Assembly (NCBI GenBank): GCA_037013685.1
Contig: CM072884.1
Location: 6,076,001-6,140,000, forward strand
Origin: Acridotheres tristis
Taxonomy: Eukaryota > Chordata > Aves > Passeriformes > Sturnidae
Direction: 5' to 3'
Length of the DNA stretch: 64,000 nt
Shown: positions 1 through 12,097 of the stretch, in pieces
How positions within the stretch are numbered: the first letter of the stretch is position 1
Layout: each line of letters starts with the position of its first letter
Notes under the pieces: generated by a model
Told to the model about the DNA's origin: nothing
What the model saw: only the letters and a program-made list of their open reading frames with translations
Databases searched by the model: none
Made by a program: the position numbers and the translations under genes

Positions 1-3000
1 ATTAGGGGGGAAAAAAGAAAAACAGACTCAGTAGCATTCTGATTCAACAGTGATCAAACAAATGAGAGTTAAAAAAAATCCCTTAATGAAATCCTGGACT
101 CAGGTTAGACTGAACAGTGTCTGGAAGGCACTTTCAGGCTCCAGAAGCTCATCCCCTAACGATGTTTCTGGGAAGTCTAAGCCTCTCTTGAGTCACTCCC
201 AATGCTTTCTCTTTATTTTTCTTGGGAGGAATAAGGGTGAGCAAGGTAAAAAACAGAGGTCTTAGCGACATGAAATACTTTTCCACACAGTTTTTGCTTA
301 GCTTCCCAAAAATATATTTTCATCTCTTATCAGAGGAAGCCAGGGCAGTATCAAAGCATGAAAACAGCGATCATATGTTCAAATGTGACTTTTCCTGTGT
401 GTTATTGCAGTGATTTGGACACGTTGTAGAAATTAACTATCTGAAGAGGGGTCATGACATTCTTGAAACTTCTGAGAAATTGCACAAAAATAAAAAATAC
501 AAATGTAAGTGATGGTGATTCCATACTTTCTGCCAGTTTTCACCCGACCCATGTGTTAAGCCTAAAAGCCACAGCCAGCCAGCATGCCTTTGCTTAGTTA
601 GGCTGCTAATACAAAATTATCAAAAGCAACAGACACTAGTTCATCTTTGCACTCATCTGCCATTTCTTTACTGAAATCCTTTGGCATCTCTTAATGAACT
701 ATCTTTTTTCCTTTTTTTTTTTTTTTTTTTCCTATGCCTGAAATGGAAAGTTGAATAAAAACTGGGAAAAATTCAGGAAACAAGCCTATGTTTTACCTGT
801 GTAGATGTTCTGTGTCAGATAATAAATTGTTTCCTGTAAGACTGCTTTAACCATCTATTATTTGGAAAAAAAAAATATATTAGTTAAGAAATAATATAAT
901 AAAATTGTGCAATAACCACCACAAGTATAGCGTTCTAAGGACAGATTAGCCTCCTGTCAAGTTAGGAAGAGGGTGAAGCATCTCCTTGCAAAGACCTACC
1001 CAGATGGACCCTTAGACCAGGTCAAGGTCACCAGTCCCTGGATTAACAGAAATTGAATATAGGCACATTCCCATTTTGTTGGTCATACTTCCTGTACTGC
1101 ACAGCAAGCTCAGAGGTTAAAATAGATATAACTGCATTAATAAACTTAGGATGTTTCCAAATAGCACATAAGAGGGAGAAAAGAAAAAAGGGCACTTGTT
1201 CTAGGAGTATCAAACATTTTATATGGATTTTAAATTTAGATATTTGTTCTGTCATAAAAAGAAGATGTAGGCCAACAAAGGCCAGGATTATCAAAGAGTT
1301 CCTTTTTTCCTTCAGCTCTTTTTTATGGGCTTGTCAGTTTTTTATTGTACACTCACTCCTCTTTAGACTTCTACTCGTATTATTTAATTTTTCTGCTAGC
1401 CTGCAGATAACAAATCTGTTGTCAGCCTGTCTGCATATGTCCATCAGATATGCACAAGGAATAAAATGGTTATAACAAAGGGCTATTCCTTTACTCCTGC
1501 CTGACAAAAATACGATTCACTGGAAGCTGAAGCCAGCTATACCACTTACAGTGGCAGCAGGTTGAAGAATGCTTTCTATTTACAAACATTATTTTTAGCA
1601 TAGAGGAACATGTGTTGTATGATGGAGCTCTCTAAAGTGGCTAAAATAAGCTATTGCACGCAGAAAAACATAATTTGCCAAATCTGATATTCTAACTATC
1701 TACAAGAAAGAAAATAAAATTTATGTATAGAAAAAACACAGACCTCTATGAAATTAAAAATGTATTTAAAACCACCCTTGAATATCTTGCATTTTTTAAA
1801 GAGCCTTTCAATGACTGTTTTGCAAGGCCTACAACATGGAGATACGTGGAAGCTCTGCTTTATAAAGAAGATTAACACACTGAACTTCATTGGACCTCCA
1901 GTGACTAAAACACCAATGTATTCATTAACTATCACTATAACTTCACACGTGGAAGCTCCTCTCACTTCACCTGCAGCACTTAGTGGCAACATTCAATCAA
2001 AAGCTCACATAAATATGCTTGCAGTGACATTCAGCTTTGTGCTTTTCTATTAGTTCACTTCCCAGCTTAATCAGCATTTGCAATGCACTTCTGCCACTTG
2101 CACGAACACAACACATTGCAATAACACTGACTGTGATTGATATTTCTTCATATGGACTTGCTATTAGTGCAATTATTTATTTATGATATACTTTTATGAA
2201 AATCACTATTTCATGTATGAACATCTCTAAATGGTCCCCATATGCAGCAGTAATTATTTATGATAGTTTGAGGAATTATTTAATATCTGCACTCAGCCAA
2301 CTAATTCTTATGAGACAAAACTCAATGCAAGATGCAAAAAATGACATCCTGAATTTGTCAACTGCACTTAACTGATTGCAAACTACAATAAAAAAGATAT
2401 TAGCTAACAAAAACAGAATATTCAAAGCTGTTGAATCTGAGGAAAATAGTGCATGTTCATAGACACTGTCACTGACAGACACAAAGCAATTAACAGGTAT
2501 AAGTGGCACAAATTAAGGACCACTAATAAAGACAATAACAGGTTATCTAGTTAGGAAAAGAAATCCATCATAGGACTATTAATTTTCAGACTTGGAAGTT
2601 TTGAAATTTCAAGTTATTCTTAGTTCCTTAAACCATATGAGCTAGAATACATCTTCACCATTCTTAAGGGAGCAAACAAGGATATCTTTCTGTTTCAATA
2701 AAAAGCTGGAAAATGTATTATCCTCAGAATAACTATAGTCAGCAATATTTCTGAAACCATATTCTGGATTGGAGGGCTTTTCATGAAAGTAAAAAGCAAA
2801 AGAATTCATTTAGTAGCTATGATCACAATAAGCACCCAACTCCATCATTTTGTGATATATCCCCATCTGAAAGAGCAGAGTTCCAATTTCATCAGAAAAA
2901 TGTAGGCACACATTATAGGAGAGGCATATTATGGAGAAGCAAAGAGGAAAGAAATAAAACACAATGTAGTGCAAGAACCATCTGCCTCAAAGCAGTAGTG

Positions 3001-4696
3001 GGAACATGAGCAAAGCACAGACAAAGGGTTAATTTGTGTTAGAGGTGGAAGCCCACAGCTAGGTGGAGGCTGAGGAGCAGCTTTCAAAGACAACAGCATG
3101 GAAATGTTCCAGAGGGGCGTGAAGGGGTGTCCCTGCCCTTCTGACAGACAGAGGAGCTCACACAGCTTCAAGCAGGAGCTCAACCAGCAGTGCTTTAAAC
3201 AGTGCTGACAGCACCTGGGCTAGGCACTGAGCCAGCAGGAAAGAGCAGCAAGAACTGCCACGCAAAATCTGACTGACACCTCTGCAGTGCAGTTTCTAGC
3301 CTGTGCTGACAAAGCACTGGCAGGAGGAGTTCAGCACCACTGGAGCTCAGCCCAAAGAGGAGAAGCTGCTGAGAGAAGCCTGTGTCCAAGCTATTGGACT
3401 TAGCAGCTGACCCAGGGGAAATGGTCAGCAGCCATTCCCTGAAGCAGGAAAACCATTTGCTGCTGCCATCTGTAAGTCATGAGATCCAGTTGTCCCACTG
3501 TGCTACAAAACCAAACAAAAGCTCAAAGGACTGGGTAAGAATAAAGAATCATAGAGAACTTTAGACCAGTAAGGATCCACCGAAGTTAAAACAGTTCAGA
3601 TGTCATCTAAAACTCTCTCTTCATTTATATATTTGGACACTAGAAAGTAGGGCATGAGATACAAAGGACTCAGGGCTCAGTCCTTAGCAGAAGTCCTTGA
3701 GAACAGACAGAAAACATTAAAATCTTATCCTCTGCAGAAAACAACAAATTGATCAAGGAAAATCGATCAAGGAAACTTTTGTTTGCTGAAACTGTCATAA
3801 CCTATCATGCCATCCAGATGATCTGACCATACATGTTTGTATAAAGAGATGTAAACAGTTTATCCCCTTTGTTATAAGCAGGTTTGGAGTTGTTTTATAC
3901 TCTTCTCTTGCTTGATTATGGTACTCTTGGTCCTACTGACACTAAACTCCAGAGCTGCCTTTAGTGCAGAAGGGCCAGAGAGACGGATTGAAATGACACA
4001 TTAGACTTTATGTCTCTTGTCAGATATGCTCTATGGAGAATAATATCACAAACAGCAAAACGGGGCATGAATAACTAGATGCCAATTTCACATCAATCAC
4101 TCTGTGCCCAAATTTGCAGCCTAGCTCAGGTGTGCTGAAATCTGTGCTCAGATTCCACCTGGAGGTGCTTCCTCCTCCAGGGAGTTGTTTGTGGGCATCC
4201 CATCAGGATTCCACCATTCAATAAGGGGAAAACTTTTGTTGCCCAAATTTAAGCAGCTGCCTAGATTCTTGCACAACCTTTTGGCCTTATTTCAATATCT
4301 CCTAAGAAAGAATAAAACAACTTTTAAAAAGTTTGTTCCATTCCTTTAGTCCTTTCCCAAGTTGATTTTCAGTGTGTTAAATATGAAAAATAGTAGCTCT
4401 GCATCACTGAAGATAGGACACTGAGATTTTAGACAGGAAATTTTATGGGTTTTATAAAAGGCAGGACATTATTCAGTATAATGATGACATTTATTCAAAC
4501 AAATGACCATAATACAAGGCAAATGTATTAGCCACCTTAACGAATAAGATGAAGGACACCACCAAATAACCAAAGATACATTTTGTTCTTAAATATGATT
4601 CCAGGATAATCTGTTCTCCAAGGAAAAGACAAATGGAAGGATTTTTCAGACTCTTACACTATAATCATCTTTTATACCTGGTGTCTGAAGATTGGT
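1..4696. other. Unassigned AT-rich non-coding DNA
   Basis: No gene or recognised repeat is visible in this stretch. Open frames on both strands stay at or below 140 codons (the longest is at 1053-1475 plus) and overlap one another on opposite strands, as expected by chance in AT-rich DNA. A 19-base T run sits at 712-730. The segment from about 2985 to 3480 is visibly richer in G and C than its surroundings. It could be an old transposon remnant, but I recognise no family. A match to a bird CR1 end was considered at 3547 and rejected. Confidence 0.6.
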
Positions 4697-4998
4697 GAGA
4701 TGGGTTGACCCCAAACAGCACCTAAGCCTTCATCCAGCTCACTCTTCCCCAGCAGCACAGGGGAGAGAAAAGGATGGACAAAAGCAAGAAAATAAATGTG
4801 AGTTGAAATAAAGACATTTTAGGGAAGAAAAGCAAATGAACAAACCCAACTCCAAATGAATTGGAGAAAAGTGACAAAAGTGCAAACCAGGCACTGGTCA
4901 TTAGGAGCCAACAAACTGTTTCAGTCACAAATCTGAGGCACAGAACCACACAGGCTGTTATGAAGAAAATTAACACCACGCCAGGAAGAGCCAGTGCA
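4697..4998 (-). mobile_element. Decayed ERVL-type LTR remnant, minus strand
   Basis: The right edge, read on the plus strand, carries GAAGAAAATTAAC at about 4963-4975, followed by a decayed terminus ending GCCAGTGCA at 4998. This corresponds, in reverse complement, to the start of the common avian LTR that begins TGTCCTGG and continues into GAGTTAATTTTCTTC. Preceding bases (GCACAGAACC...CAGGCTG) also align loosely with that LTR. The left part contains GGGTTGACCCC near 4700 and CAGGGGAGAGAAA near 4759, motifs I associate with the same repeat group in birds. Divergence is high and no target-site duplication is visible. The left limit is approximate. Family assignment is from memory of the consensus, not from a search. 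The frames inside it (such as 4722-4979 minus) are not genes. Confidence 0.5.
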
Positions 4999-7900
4999 AC
5001 GGTCTATCTACAGCCAAACTATACATCTTTTGTCAAGAAAAAAGATAAATGGAACTAAGAAATATTAAGACTGGCAAAATATCAGAGCCTTAAAACAGTT
5101 AGGTCCCAGCAAAATTTCTCAAATTATAAGAGGACAGCAAGCAAATTAATGGATTGGAAAGAGATTTCATTGGGTAAAATTTACCACAGGAACAGGCTAC
5201 GCTAGGAGAATTTCTCTTTTGTAGAAAAAATAATACGTAATCTGTCATAGCTGCACCTCAAACATTCTGAATGGGGAAGCTACAGTATGTGTATTTTGGA
5301 ACGTGCAGTATGGTAAAATTAGGACAAGACACAAAAATATTCATTAGTGGAAATGAGGCAAAAGATACTGATGCACAAATTGTAGGTAATAAATCAAATT
5401 ACTTATTGGCTTTGCTCTTACTCATACAGTGCAAAGAAGAGGAAGATGAGAGTATAATAGAAATATAACAGTAGTTTACCACTTCAGAAAAACCATCTGA
5501 TCAGTGGAAAGAGACGTGACACCAATCTGCTCCATAAAGACTCTTGTCCTTAATTCTTCTCTTTGCCTCTCACTGACATGAGGAAAGCAGACACAATGAC
5601 CTTATTCTAATGGCAGTATCTACACTCTGCTTGCACCACGTTTTAATACAGAAGCTTCCCTCTCCCTTGAGGGCAAAGCCTCCTTCTGGGTGCGTGAAAT
5701 CAATTCTAATCATAATATATTCTCATCTTAATCTCATTGTTAGGCTGCTATATCATTATTCAATATGTCACAGAATTATGCTTCTGATTTCAGCTCCTTA
5801 CTCAACTCGTCCCAGTATCTGCTGCCTAAGAGATTCTATTTCTTCAGTGCTATCCATTGGTGCCTACAGCAGTACTCCTGCCCTTTCACACCACCCTGTA
5901 CACAGACCTTTAATTATTCCATTAAACCAGATTTTTATGAGACCTAGTAGTAAGCTACATGATATATTTTTCAGCAATCAGCGCCTGGTCACCAAAACCT
6001 TTTGTTGCTACTGATTCTTCTTCTTGCAGGTCTGACAACAAAAGAGGTATTTTTCTCCACTTGTACTTCTGGAACACCACCAGCAAAAAGCCAGAAGAAT
6101 TTCACTGAGTATAAAATGCATAAAAAGCTCAGTTAGTCAAAAGGTGATATTAAATAGATTCTAGCAAGAATTCTTATATAAACTGATCTTTTTTTCCCCT
6201 GAAAGACACTTAGATTCAAAGCAGATGATAATAATACAAAATCTTTGACAACTGTTTGCACAGAATAACCACAGAATATAACAAAGATTGTAATATTATG
6301 GTATACTGTGAATTATGTATTCTTTTTCTCAGTAAATTGATTACTGATATAAGAGCTCTAGTCACTTGATAGTTCAGTCTCTAAGATATTCCTGAAAATA
6401 CTATTTACCATCATGACCTAAATCAGTTTGCAATTAATTTTTTTTAAAAAATATATTTCTGCTAGGTGTTAAGAAAAACCTATTTGCGAGAAAAAAAACC
6501 AAAACAGAGTTAACCACCAATATTCTCACAATTTGAGTCAAAGAAAATGAAACTCTAATTTGCACTGGCACTATAATCTATGGCTGACAGGAAACCCAAT
6601 TACATTTCACAAAATAAAATCCATCTCCATCAAAGACCAAATTTGATGGCTCTCTGTTTTCATACTGCATTAGCTCAGGAGCTCTGAATCCAAAACTATC
6701 AGATGGACTTGTTAAGAGCATCTACAGATAAGTTTGCTTTTTCCTTCTGACATCAAAATCAACAGGCATCAGATTTTTCTGACTAAGCCTGACATTCCTG
6801 CTCAGACATCCAAAGCAAACTTTTCAATAAAAAGATACACTGATTGAGGATACCCTGAGGAAAAAAAAATATTTATGAGTGACAGGAAGCTGACTGCTGA
6901 AAATATATATCCCACTCTCATCTGCATGCAAACACTTCAGAAGTGGGAAGCTAGAGGGAAGCTATAAAACTTAGTTTGGGTATTAATTTTATGTTTTCTC
7001 CTGCAAACTAACTCCTTATAGCAAGCTTAAAATAACAAGTAGGATTTTTTTTTTTTTTCCTGCTTGCTTTATGGCAGTCAGTGTATGGGGTCCTGGCTGA
7101 GGGATCACACAAGATCCCCACCTGTTATTTGCCCACCAAACAAAAGGAGTTTGAGATTCTTCAGCAGTCTGGTTCCGAGCTCTAACATATTCCCTTCAGG
7201 AGCACTACACTTGTAATAAACGACTTTGAACTTCCTACTCAGAACTAAAGAAGGATTTTTCAGAGTAGAAATTTTTATTACCTGAAAGTTTCCAAAGCCA
7301 GTATGAACTTTCACTAACTGAAACACGAATATTTAACCACCACAGTCATATAAAATACATTTTAACGAACCCCTGGAGGAAAGAATCATAGCTCTTTGTT
7401 TTCCTTGTCTAAGTTGGGGAAAATCATTTTCTTGGAGCAGATCCTTTTTTGTCTACTGACAGAGGAAAACATAACGAGGGACAAAGGAATTGGGCAAACA
7501 CTCAGCCTCCCTCTACAAGTGCAGTGAGAGAAAATCAGGTCTCCACTCCCTACCAAAGGAAACACCCCTGGCATTCAGCACTGGCCTGTGTGTGAGATTG
7601 CTCTCCTGTGTTAAATGAAAAAAAAAAACAGCAAAAGGCATTTAAATTAATGTTATGTCTTAATCACACCATGCTTATTAATAAAAAATAGGGTTTGTGC
7701 TGATGGAAGGAAAAATTGGCATTTCCAGCTCCAGTACTTAACAACTGGACATCATCAGCAAATAATGACTTGCCTCAAGACAGCATTAGATGATGTGGTA
7801 ATTTTCATGCCTGCAAATGAAATTTAATTTGCAAACAGAAGAACTGGGGGGAAAAAAAAAAAAAAGAAAAAAGATAAAAGCAGATATCTTGGTGACCTGA

Positions 7901-8580
7901 TAATATGGTAATGATGACCCTAAACTGCTGAAATAGCTGGAAAGCAAAACACCAGCTTTGAGAAAACGAGTAGGAGATCATGCTTTAGACACAGGTTTTG
8001 GCCACTTTATCGAAATTATGTAAAATTCACAGTCATTTACTATTAACATATTAAGCCAAACAATGACTTTAAAAACAGCAAATCTGCCCCAGCAAGTCTG
8101 ATGTAAAATTGCTGTCAAAATCTCAGGTAAACAGTCCCAGGTGCAGTTATGTGAAAAGACATTTTCAGTTCTAAAAGCAGGAGTTTCAGAAGAACCAGGA
8201 TTACGTAATGCCAGTTGTATTAGGGTGGTGGGAAATATTTATTGTAACCAAATTTGATATAATCATACTTGTTGCCTTGTCTGACATCTATTTTGGACAT
8301 ATTAACACAATTTATTGAATTAAGTGCATATTAAAAATTCAATCACTGTCATACTTCAAATTACTTTTTCCTGACAGATGAGAACAACAGACATATTACA
8401 TTTATTCACTATTTCATCTTTGTCTTGTAAAATTATCACTTTTTCATATCTGATGTATTCCAGGTGACAATTCTGAAACATTGTCGTTTTGGAGGAAAGC
8501 ATTAGACAAAAGATCTGGTATTTTTCTTTGCATTTTTTGTCTTTTGAATGTGACAGACATTTTATACATTCAGAATGCTA

Positions 8581-8602
8581 CATATATACATATATATATA
8601 TA
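8581..8602. repeat. Short TA-rich microsatellite
   Basis: An interrupted TA run ends in a pure (TA)6 at 8591-8602. It is an ordinary simple repeat, potentially variable in length between individuals. Confidence 0.8.
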
Positions 8603-9426
8603 CAGATGCCTATATACATAAATGTGTGTTGCTCCAATGTAAAGACTTGCAGTTATGAAATTTTAAGAGCTTTCAGAATAGTGAGTAATGAATTAATAGC
8701 TGAATCTTAAGGAATATTTTGCAAAACAAATTCTGGATATTATTATTATTGATGGTTTTTATGAAGTCCTTTAAAAAGTGAATAGAAAAAAAAAAGAAAA
8801 CTTTTAAAATGTTTTATATTTATAACCTATTACATATCATATGGTCTTACACATAAATTGGAAAAGCCTTGTGCAACCAAATTTTAAGAGGTTATTTAAA
8901 AGAGTGTAACAGAAAAACAAGCAATTTTTTTATTAGTTATAGCCAAGTTACTTAGAGAAATTCTTTCATTATATAAGCAAGATTCTCTACAGCAGTTAGA
9001 AATGCTGTGTATAAAATAAGATGCTAATAAAAGTAAGTATGGAAATTTATTATAGGTACATAAATATTAAATTCAGAAAAACCATTTGCTTCCTAAATCA
9101 AACAAACCCCAAGTATTTATTACTTTAAAAACATGAAATTCACTCCCAATCCCACAGAAAATCCCTGCCTTCCTTGGCAAGGCCTTCATTCCCTACACAT
9201 TTATTTTGAATTCAGAGGAAACAGCTGAAAGAGCTCCAAGCTTAACTACTCAGTCTCTCTCTTCTCTCAAACTTCCCTTTTGTCCTTTGAAAAATTTTAA
9301 AGAACAAACTCGAAACATTTAGACTGACTTCACCAATCACTACTCCTTCCCATTTTGTTTTAATTCCAGCTGCACCACTTTGCTCCAAGACTTGAAGTCT
9401 AGCTAATCTAGCTAATCTAAATTTCA

Positions 9427-9507
9427 GGGGGGGTTTCTTTGTTTGTTTGCTTGGTGGTTTTTTGTTTTGGTTTTTTTTGTTTGTTTGTTTGTTTTTGGTG
9501 TTTTTTT
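9427..9507. repeat. T/G-rich low-complexity tract (TTTG-like)
   Basis: A seven-G run is followed by about 70 bases made almost only of T and G, with several consecutive TTTG units near 9480-9495. Read on the other strand it is an A/C tract like those at 45.9-60.2 kb. The frame 9439-9681 starts inside it and yields a phenylalanine-, valine- and cysteine-rich artefact rather than a protein. Confidence 0.85.
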
Positions 9508-10459
9508 AATACTTTTGTTATCCCTTGTTTTTTCACTGCTTCATTTCTGTGTTCTATTTTGTTTTTAGTGACCTTAATCAGAGACTACTCATTTAGCCCT
9601 CAGCTCTCTTCAAGATTCTCCAGGACCACTGTAATTAACAGAGGTCTCCTGTGCATAAATATCACCCAAAAACTCATATAACATGAGTGAATGTAACAGC
9701 CTTGACTACCTGTCTCACCAATCTTCCTCTTTATTCTCGTTCTGTTCTACCATGTCCAAATTAAAACCTCATTAGCCCCTTCCTCTGGCCTTTTGTTATG
9801 GATGTCTAACATGTATTTCAGATATATTACAGCTCAACTGAAGCTTTTAATTCTGCACCAACCCTTGCTCCCCAAGCCCCTCCTTTTAAAATCTCTTTCA
9901 TGAATGCTTTCTATAGTTATACTCACGTGCATCTCAGCCTTCTAAATATGACTTAAATCACTATACTTATACCCTCTGATAAGTCCTTCATCGTTTTGGT
10001 CCACAGATGCTTCTTGAATACTATCTCTGAAATATAGCCCATCTAATCTTTTCAGAGACAGAAAAAAAAAAAAAAAAAGCAAGCTCATCCTGTCTTCTGC
10101 ATGGCTGCATTCCTTGTTTTGGCCCAAACAAGTGTAGTTTCGCTTGGTTAAAATCTGTTCCAGATGTGGCTACCACCAGAGAAAAGATTTATCAGTGCAG
10201 ATAAAGACTGCAGTATGCTAATATCCCATTAGCAGTGGCTGCCCCTATGTGAATCCTCTGGATCACCTCAGGGAAGGAGCATACTCTTGCATTCTAAACC
10301 CCTATGTAGAACTCCACGGAATCTCACCTGTGCACCAACACATTTGAAAAAACATTGACATGATTTTCTTTATTGTGTAAATGTAAGCTTTTTGCATTTG
10401 CTCAGCCCTCTTGTCCTATCCCCTTCTCCACCTCAACACTGATACCGATTTCTACTTCT

Positions 10460-10464
10460 CAACC
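10460..10464. repeat. Left target-site duplication of the solo LTR
   Basis: CAACC immediately precedes the TGTCCTGG terminus and is repeated exactly after the other end of the LTR. Confidence 0.85.
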
Positions 10465-11110
10465 TGTCCTGGGGTGACTTTATGATGCTTGATCACCTGT
10501 TCTGTTTGTGCTGGATATTAAATTCTGCAACTTTCAGACTGGTTCCAGGAGTGAAGAGGGACAGAAGAGGTGCAGAGTTTGTTATCAGAGACTGCCCTTG
10601 CTCCCCAGCATCCCTCACACAGACTGGGTTGTCTGCAGTGGACAGCAGGAGAGAGCTCTCCTTGGCTTTTAGCTAGTTTTTGGCTAGCTGAGGCAGAGAA
10701 GCTCCCTGGACTGTGGGATTTTTTTTTTTCTCTTTTTCTTGTAATTGTTTAAACCTGTTCTGGACTAAAAACCCAGAAGAGCACTGGGAGCTCACACCTG
10801 TGGCCCACCCGGCTTGGGCTGTGGCATTTCCCAGCTCCAGAGGGACTGAGAACAGACTGAGTGAGCTGGGCTGCAACCCAGGGACTCTGCTGAGTCTCTC
10901 ATCTCTTCGGAGTGGTGAGAAGTTTTGCTGTTCAGTATTGTTCATTTTTGTGCTGGCAAGTGCTTTGCCTGTTAAATAAACAGGTTTTTTTCCCCACTTC
11001 TTTCTGAGGAAATCTTTTCCCAAACCAGTTGAGTGAGGGACTGCTTGAATCTGTTTCCTAGAGGGACCCCATTCAGAGGTTTCCTCCTAAATTTGCCCTA
11101 AACCAGGACA
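10465..11110 (+). mobile_element. Complete solo LTR of an avian ERVL-like endogenous retrovirus
   Basis: The element is 646 bp and has perfect 8-bp inverted termini, TGTCCTGG at 10465-10472 and CCAGGACA at 11103-11110, giving the TG...CA ends typical of LTRs. It is flanked by an identical 5-bp direct repeat, CAACC, at 10460-10464 and 11111-11115. That is the target-site duplication left by integrase, and its 5-bp length suits class III (ERVL-like) elements. A polyadenylation signal AATAAA lies at 10975-10980, followed by a T-rich stretch, which fixes the transcription direction as plus. No internal retroviral region (gag, pol, env) or second LTR is present, so this is the product of LTR-LTR recombination. 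The ends and duplication are undamaged, which implies a fairly recent insertion on the passerine lineage. Open frames inside it on both strands (10482-11023) are not genes. Exact subfamily is not assigned. Confidence 0.9.
10975..10980 (+). terminator. LTR polyadenylation signal AATAAA
   Basis: This canonical hexamer lies 130 bases before the 3' end of the solo LTR, with a T-rich stretch just downstream. It is the expected R/U5 region signal and gives the orientation of the element. Confidence 0.6.
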
Positions 11111-11115
11111 CAACC
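11111..11115. repeat. Right target-site duplication of the solo LTR
   Basis: CAACC directly follows CCAGGACA and matches the left copy in all five bases. Confidence 0.85.
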
Positions 11116-11903
11116 AAAGCTGGAAGCCTCCAAAGCCCATTTTAATAAAAGGGAAATTCTACAAACCTAAAGTGTTGGTCTTCATGAAACAGCCCCTTAA
11201 ATCACCTTCCTCATGCTGCCAGGATCACAACAAAGGCTTTTGCAACACAACCTAGAGCCCACTGTGCCAAACAGGACTCTAACACCATCTTACCAAGTCT
11301 ATTTATCTGTTTCATTTTTTATTTTTCCCTCTGGGGTTGCTTTTCTATTCTTGCAAGAAGAATAACACAGACCATCTTTTACCTTTTTTTGTTTATAGAT
11401 CAAGTAGTACAGCACACTCTTCTCACTTACACAGTGAATGAATGGAAGATATTGATGTAAATTAACTAAAATCCTGACTGGACAACAGCTTTCTTAATCC
11501 CAATAAAAATACAGCCAGTCCGAGAAACAGCTAGAGCATTACTTATATTTTATAACCATTTTTAAAATCAAAATATTAGGCACATCTATATCACAAAGAG
11601 GCAGGGGAGGGCAGAAGTGGGAAAAGGAAAGAGTTTTATAAAATCAGCATAATTCTGTAGCAAAATGATTCTTAAATATTTTCCCTTAAAAGCTATGTCT
11701 AGCTGACAGTGTAGTCAACAGTTAATATTTATGCTCATATGAGAATTTTCTATCCCAAGGAAGAAAAAGAAATAAAGTTCTTCAGCATGCATTTGATATC
11801 CTGGCCTCTTGATTATTTAGACATTCAACATTCATAAACAAGCAGTTTATCCACGAGATCAGCTATCTGACACCAAAATTAATGGACCCCGAGAAATATC
11901 CTT
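11116..11903. other. Unassigned non-coding DNA between solo LTR and minisatellite
   Basis: I see no gene, repeat family or structured element here. The sequence is ordinary AT-rich intergenic-type DNA. Confidence 0.6.
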
Positions 11904-12097
11904 AAAAAAAAAAGAAAAAAGAAAAAAAAGAAAAAAAGAAAAAGAAAGGAAAAAAAGAAAAAGAAAGGAAAAAAAGAAAAAGAAAGGAAAAAAAGAAAAA
12001 GAAAGGAAAAAAAGAAAAAGAAAGGAAAAAAAGAAAAAGAAAGGAAAAAAAGAAAAAGAAAGGGAAAAAAGAAAAAGAAAGGAAAAAAAGAAAAAAG
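11904..12097. repeat. Purine-only tract with a 19-bp minisatellite, 8 copies
   Basis: The plus strand has only A and G for 194 bases. From 11944 the unit GAAAGGAAAAAAAGAAAAA repeats every 19 bases, with unit starts at 11944, 11963, 11982, 12001, 12020, 12039, 12058 and 12077. Copies are identical except for one A-to-G change in the seventh (GAAAGGG) and an altered end of the last. An irregular A-rich run precedes the array and probably seeded it. Long homopurine-homopyrimidine DNA of this kind can form triplex (H-DNA) and blocks polymerases. The near-perfect identity suggests recent expansion. Phenylalanine-rich frames on the minus strand (11879-12156) are artefacts of the repeat. Confidence 0.95.

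Larger units (their letters stand above)
4999..10464. other. Unassigned AT-rich non-coding DNA
   Basis: No gene is recognised. The longest open frame (5610-6014 plus, 134 codons) has no family resemblance. Low-complexity tracts break up the stretch: T14 at 7045-7058, G6 followed by an A-rich run at 7846-7875, TA-rich at 8581-8602, a T/G tract at 9427-9507 and A17 at 10062-10078. Nothing else structured was seen. Confidence 0.6.

Noticed and set aside
3547..3600. Possible CR1 start (AGAATCATAGAG...)
   Set aside because: Only the first dozen bases match. The following bases do not continue into the CR1 consensus.
10673..11023. 116-codon minus-strand frame
   Set aside because: It lies wholly inside the solo LTR, antisense to the element's own polyadenylation signal.
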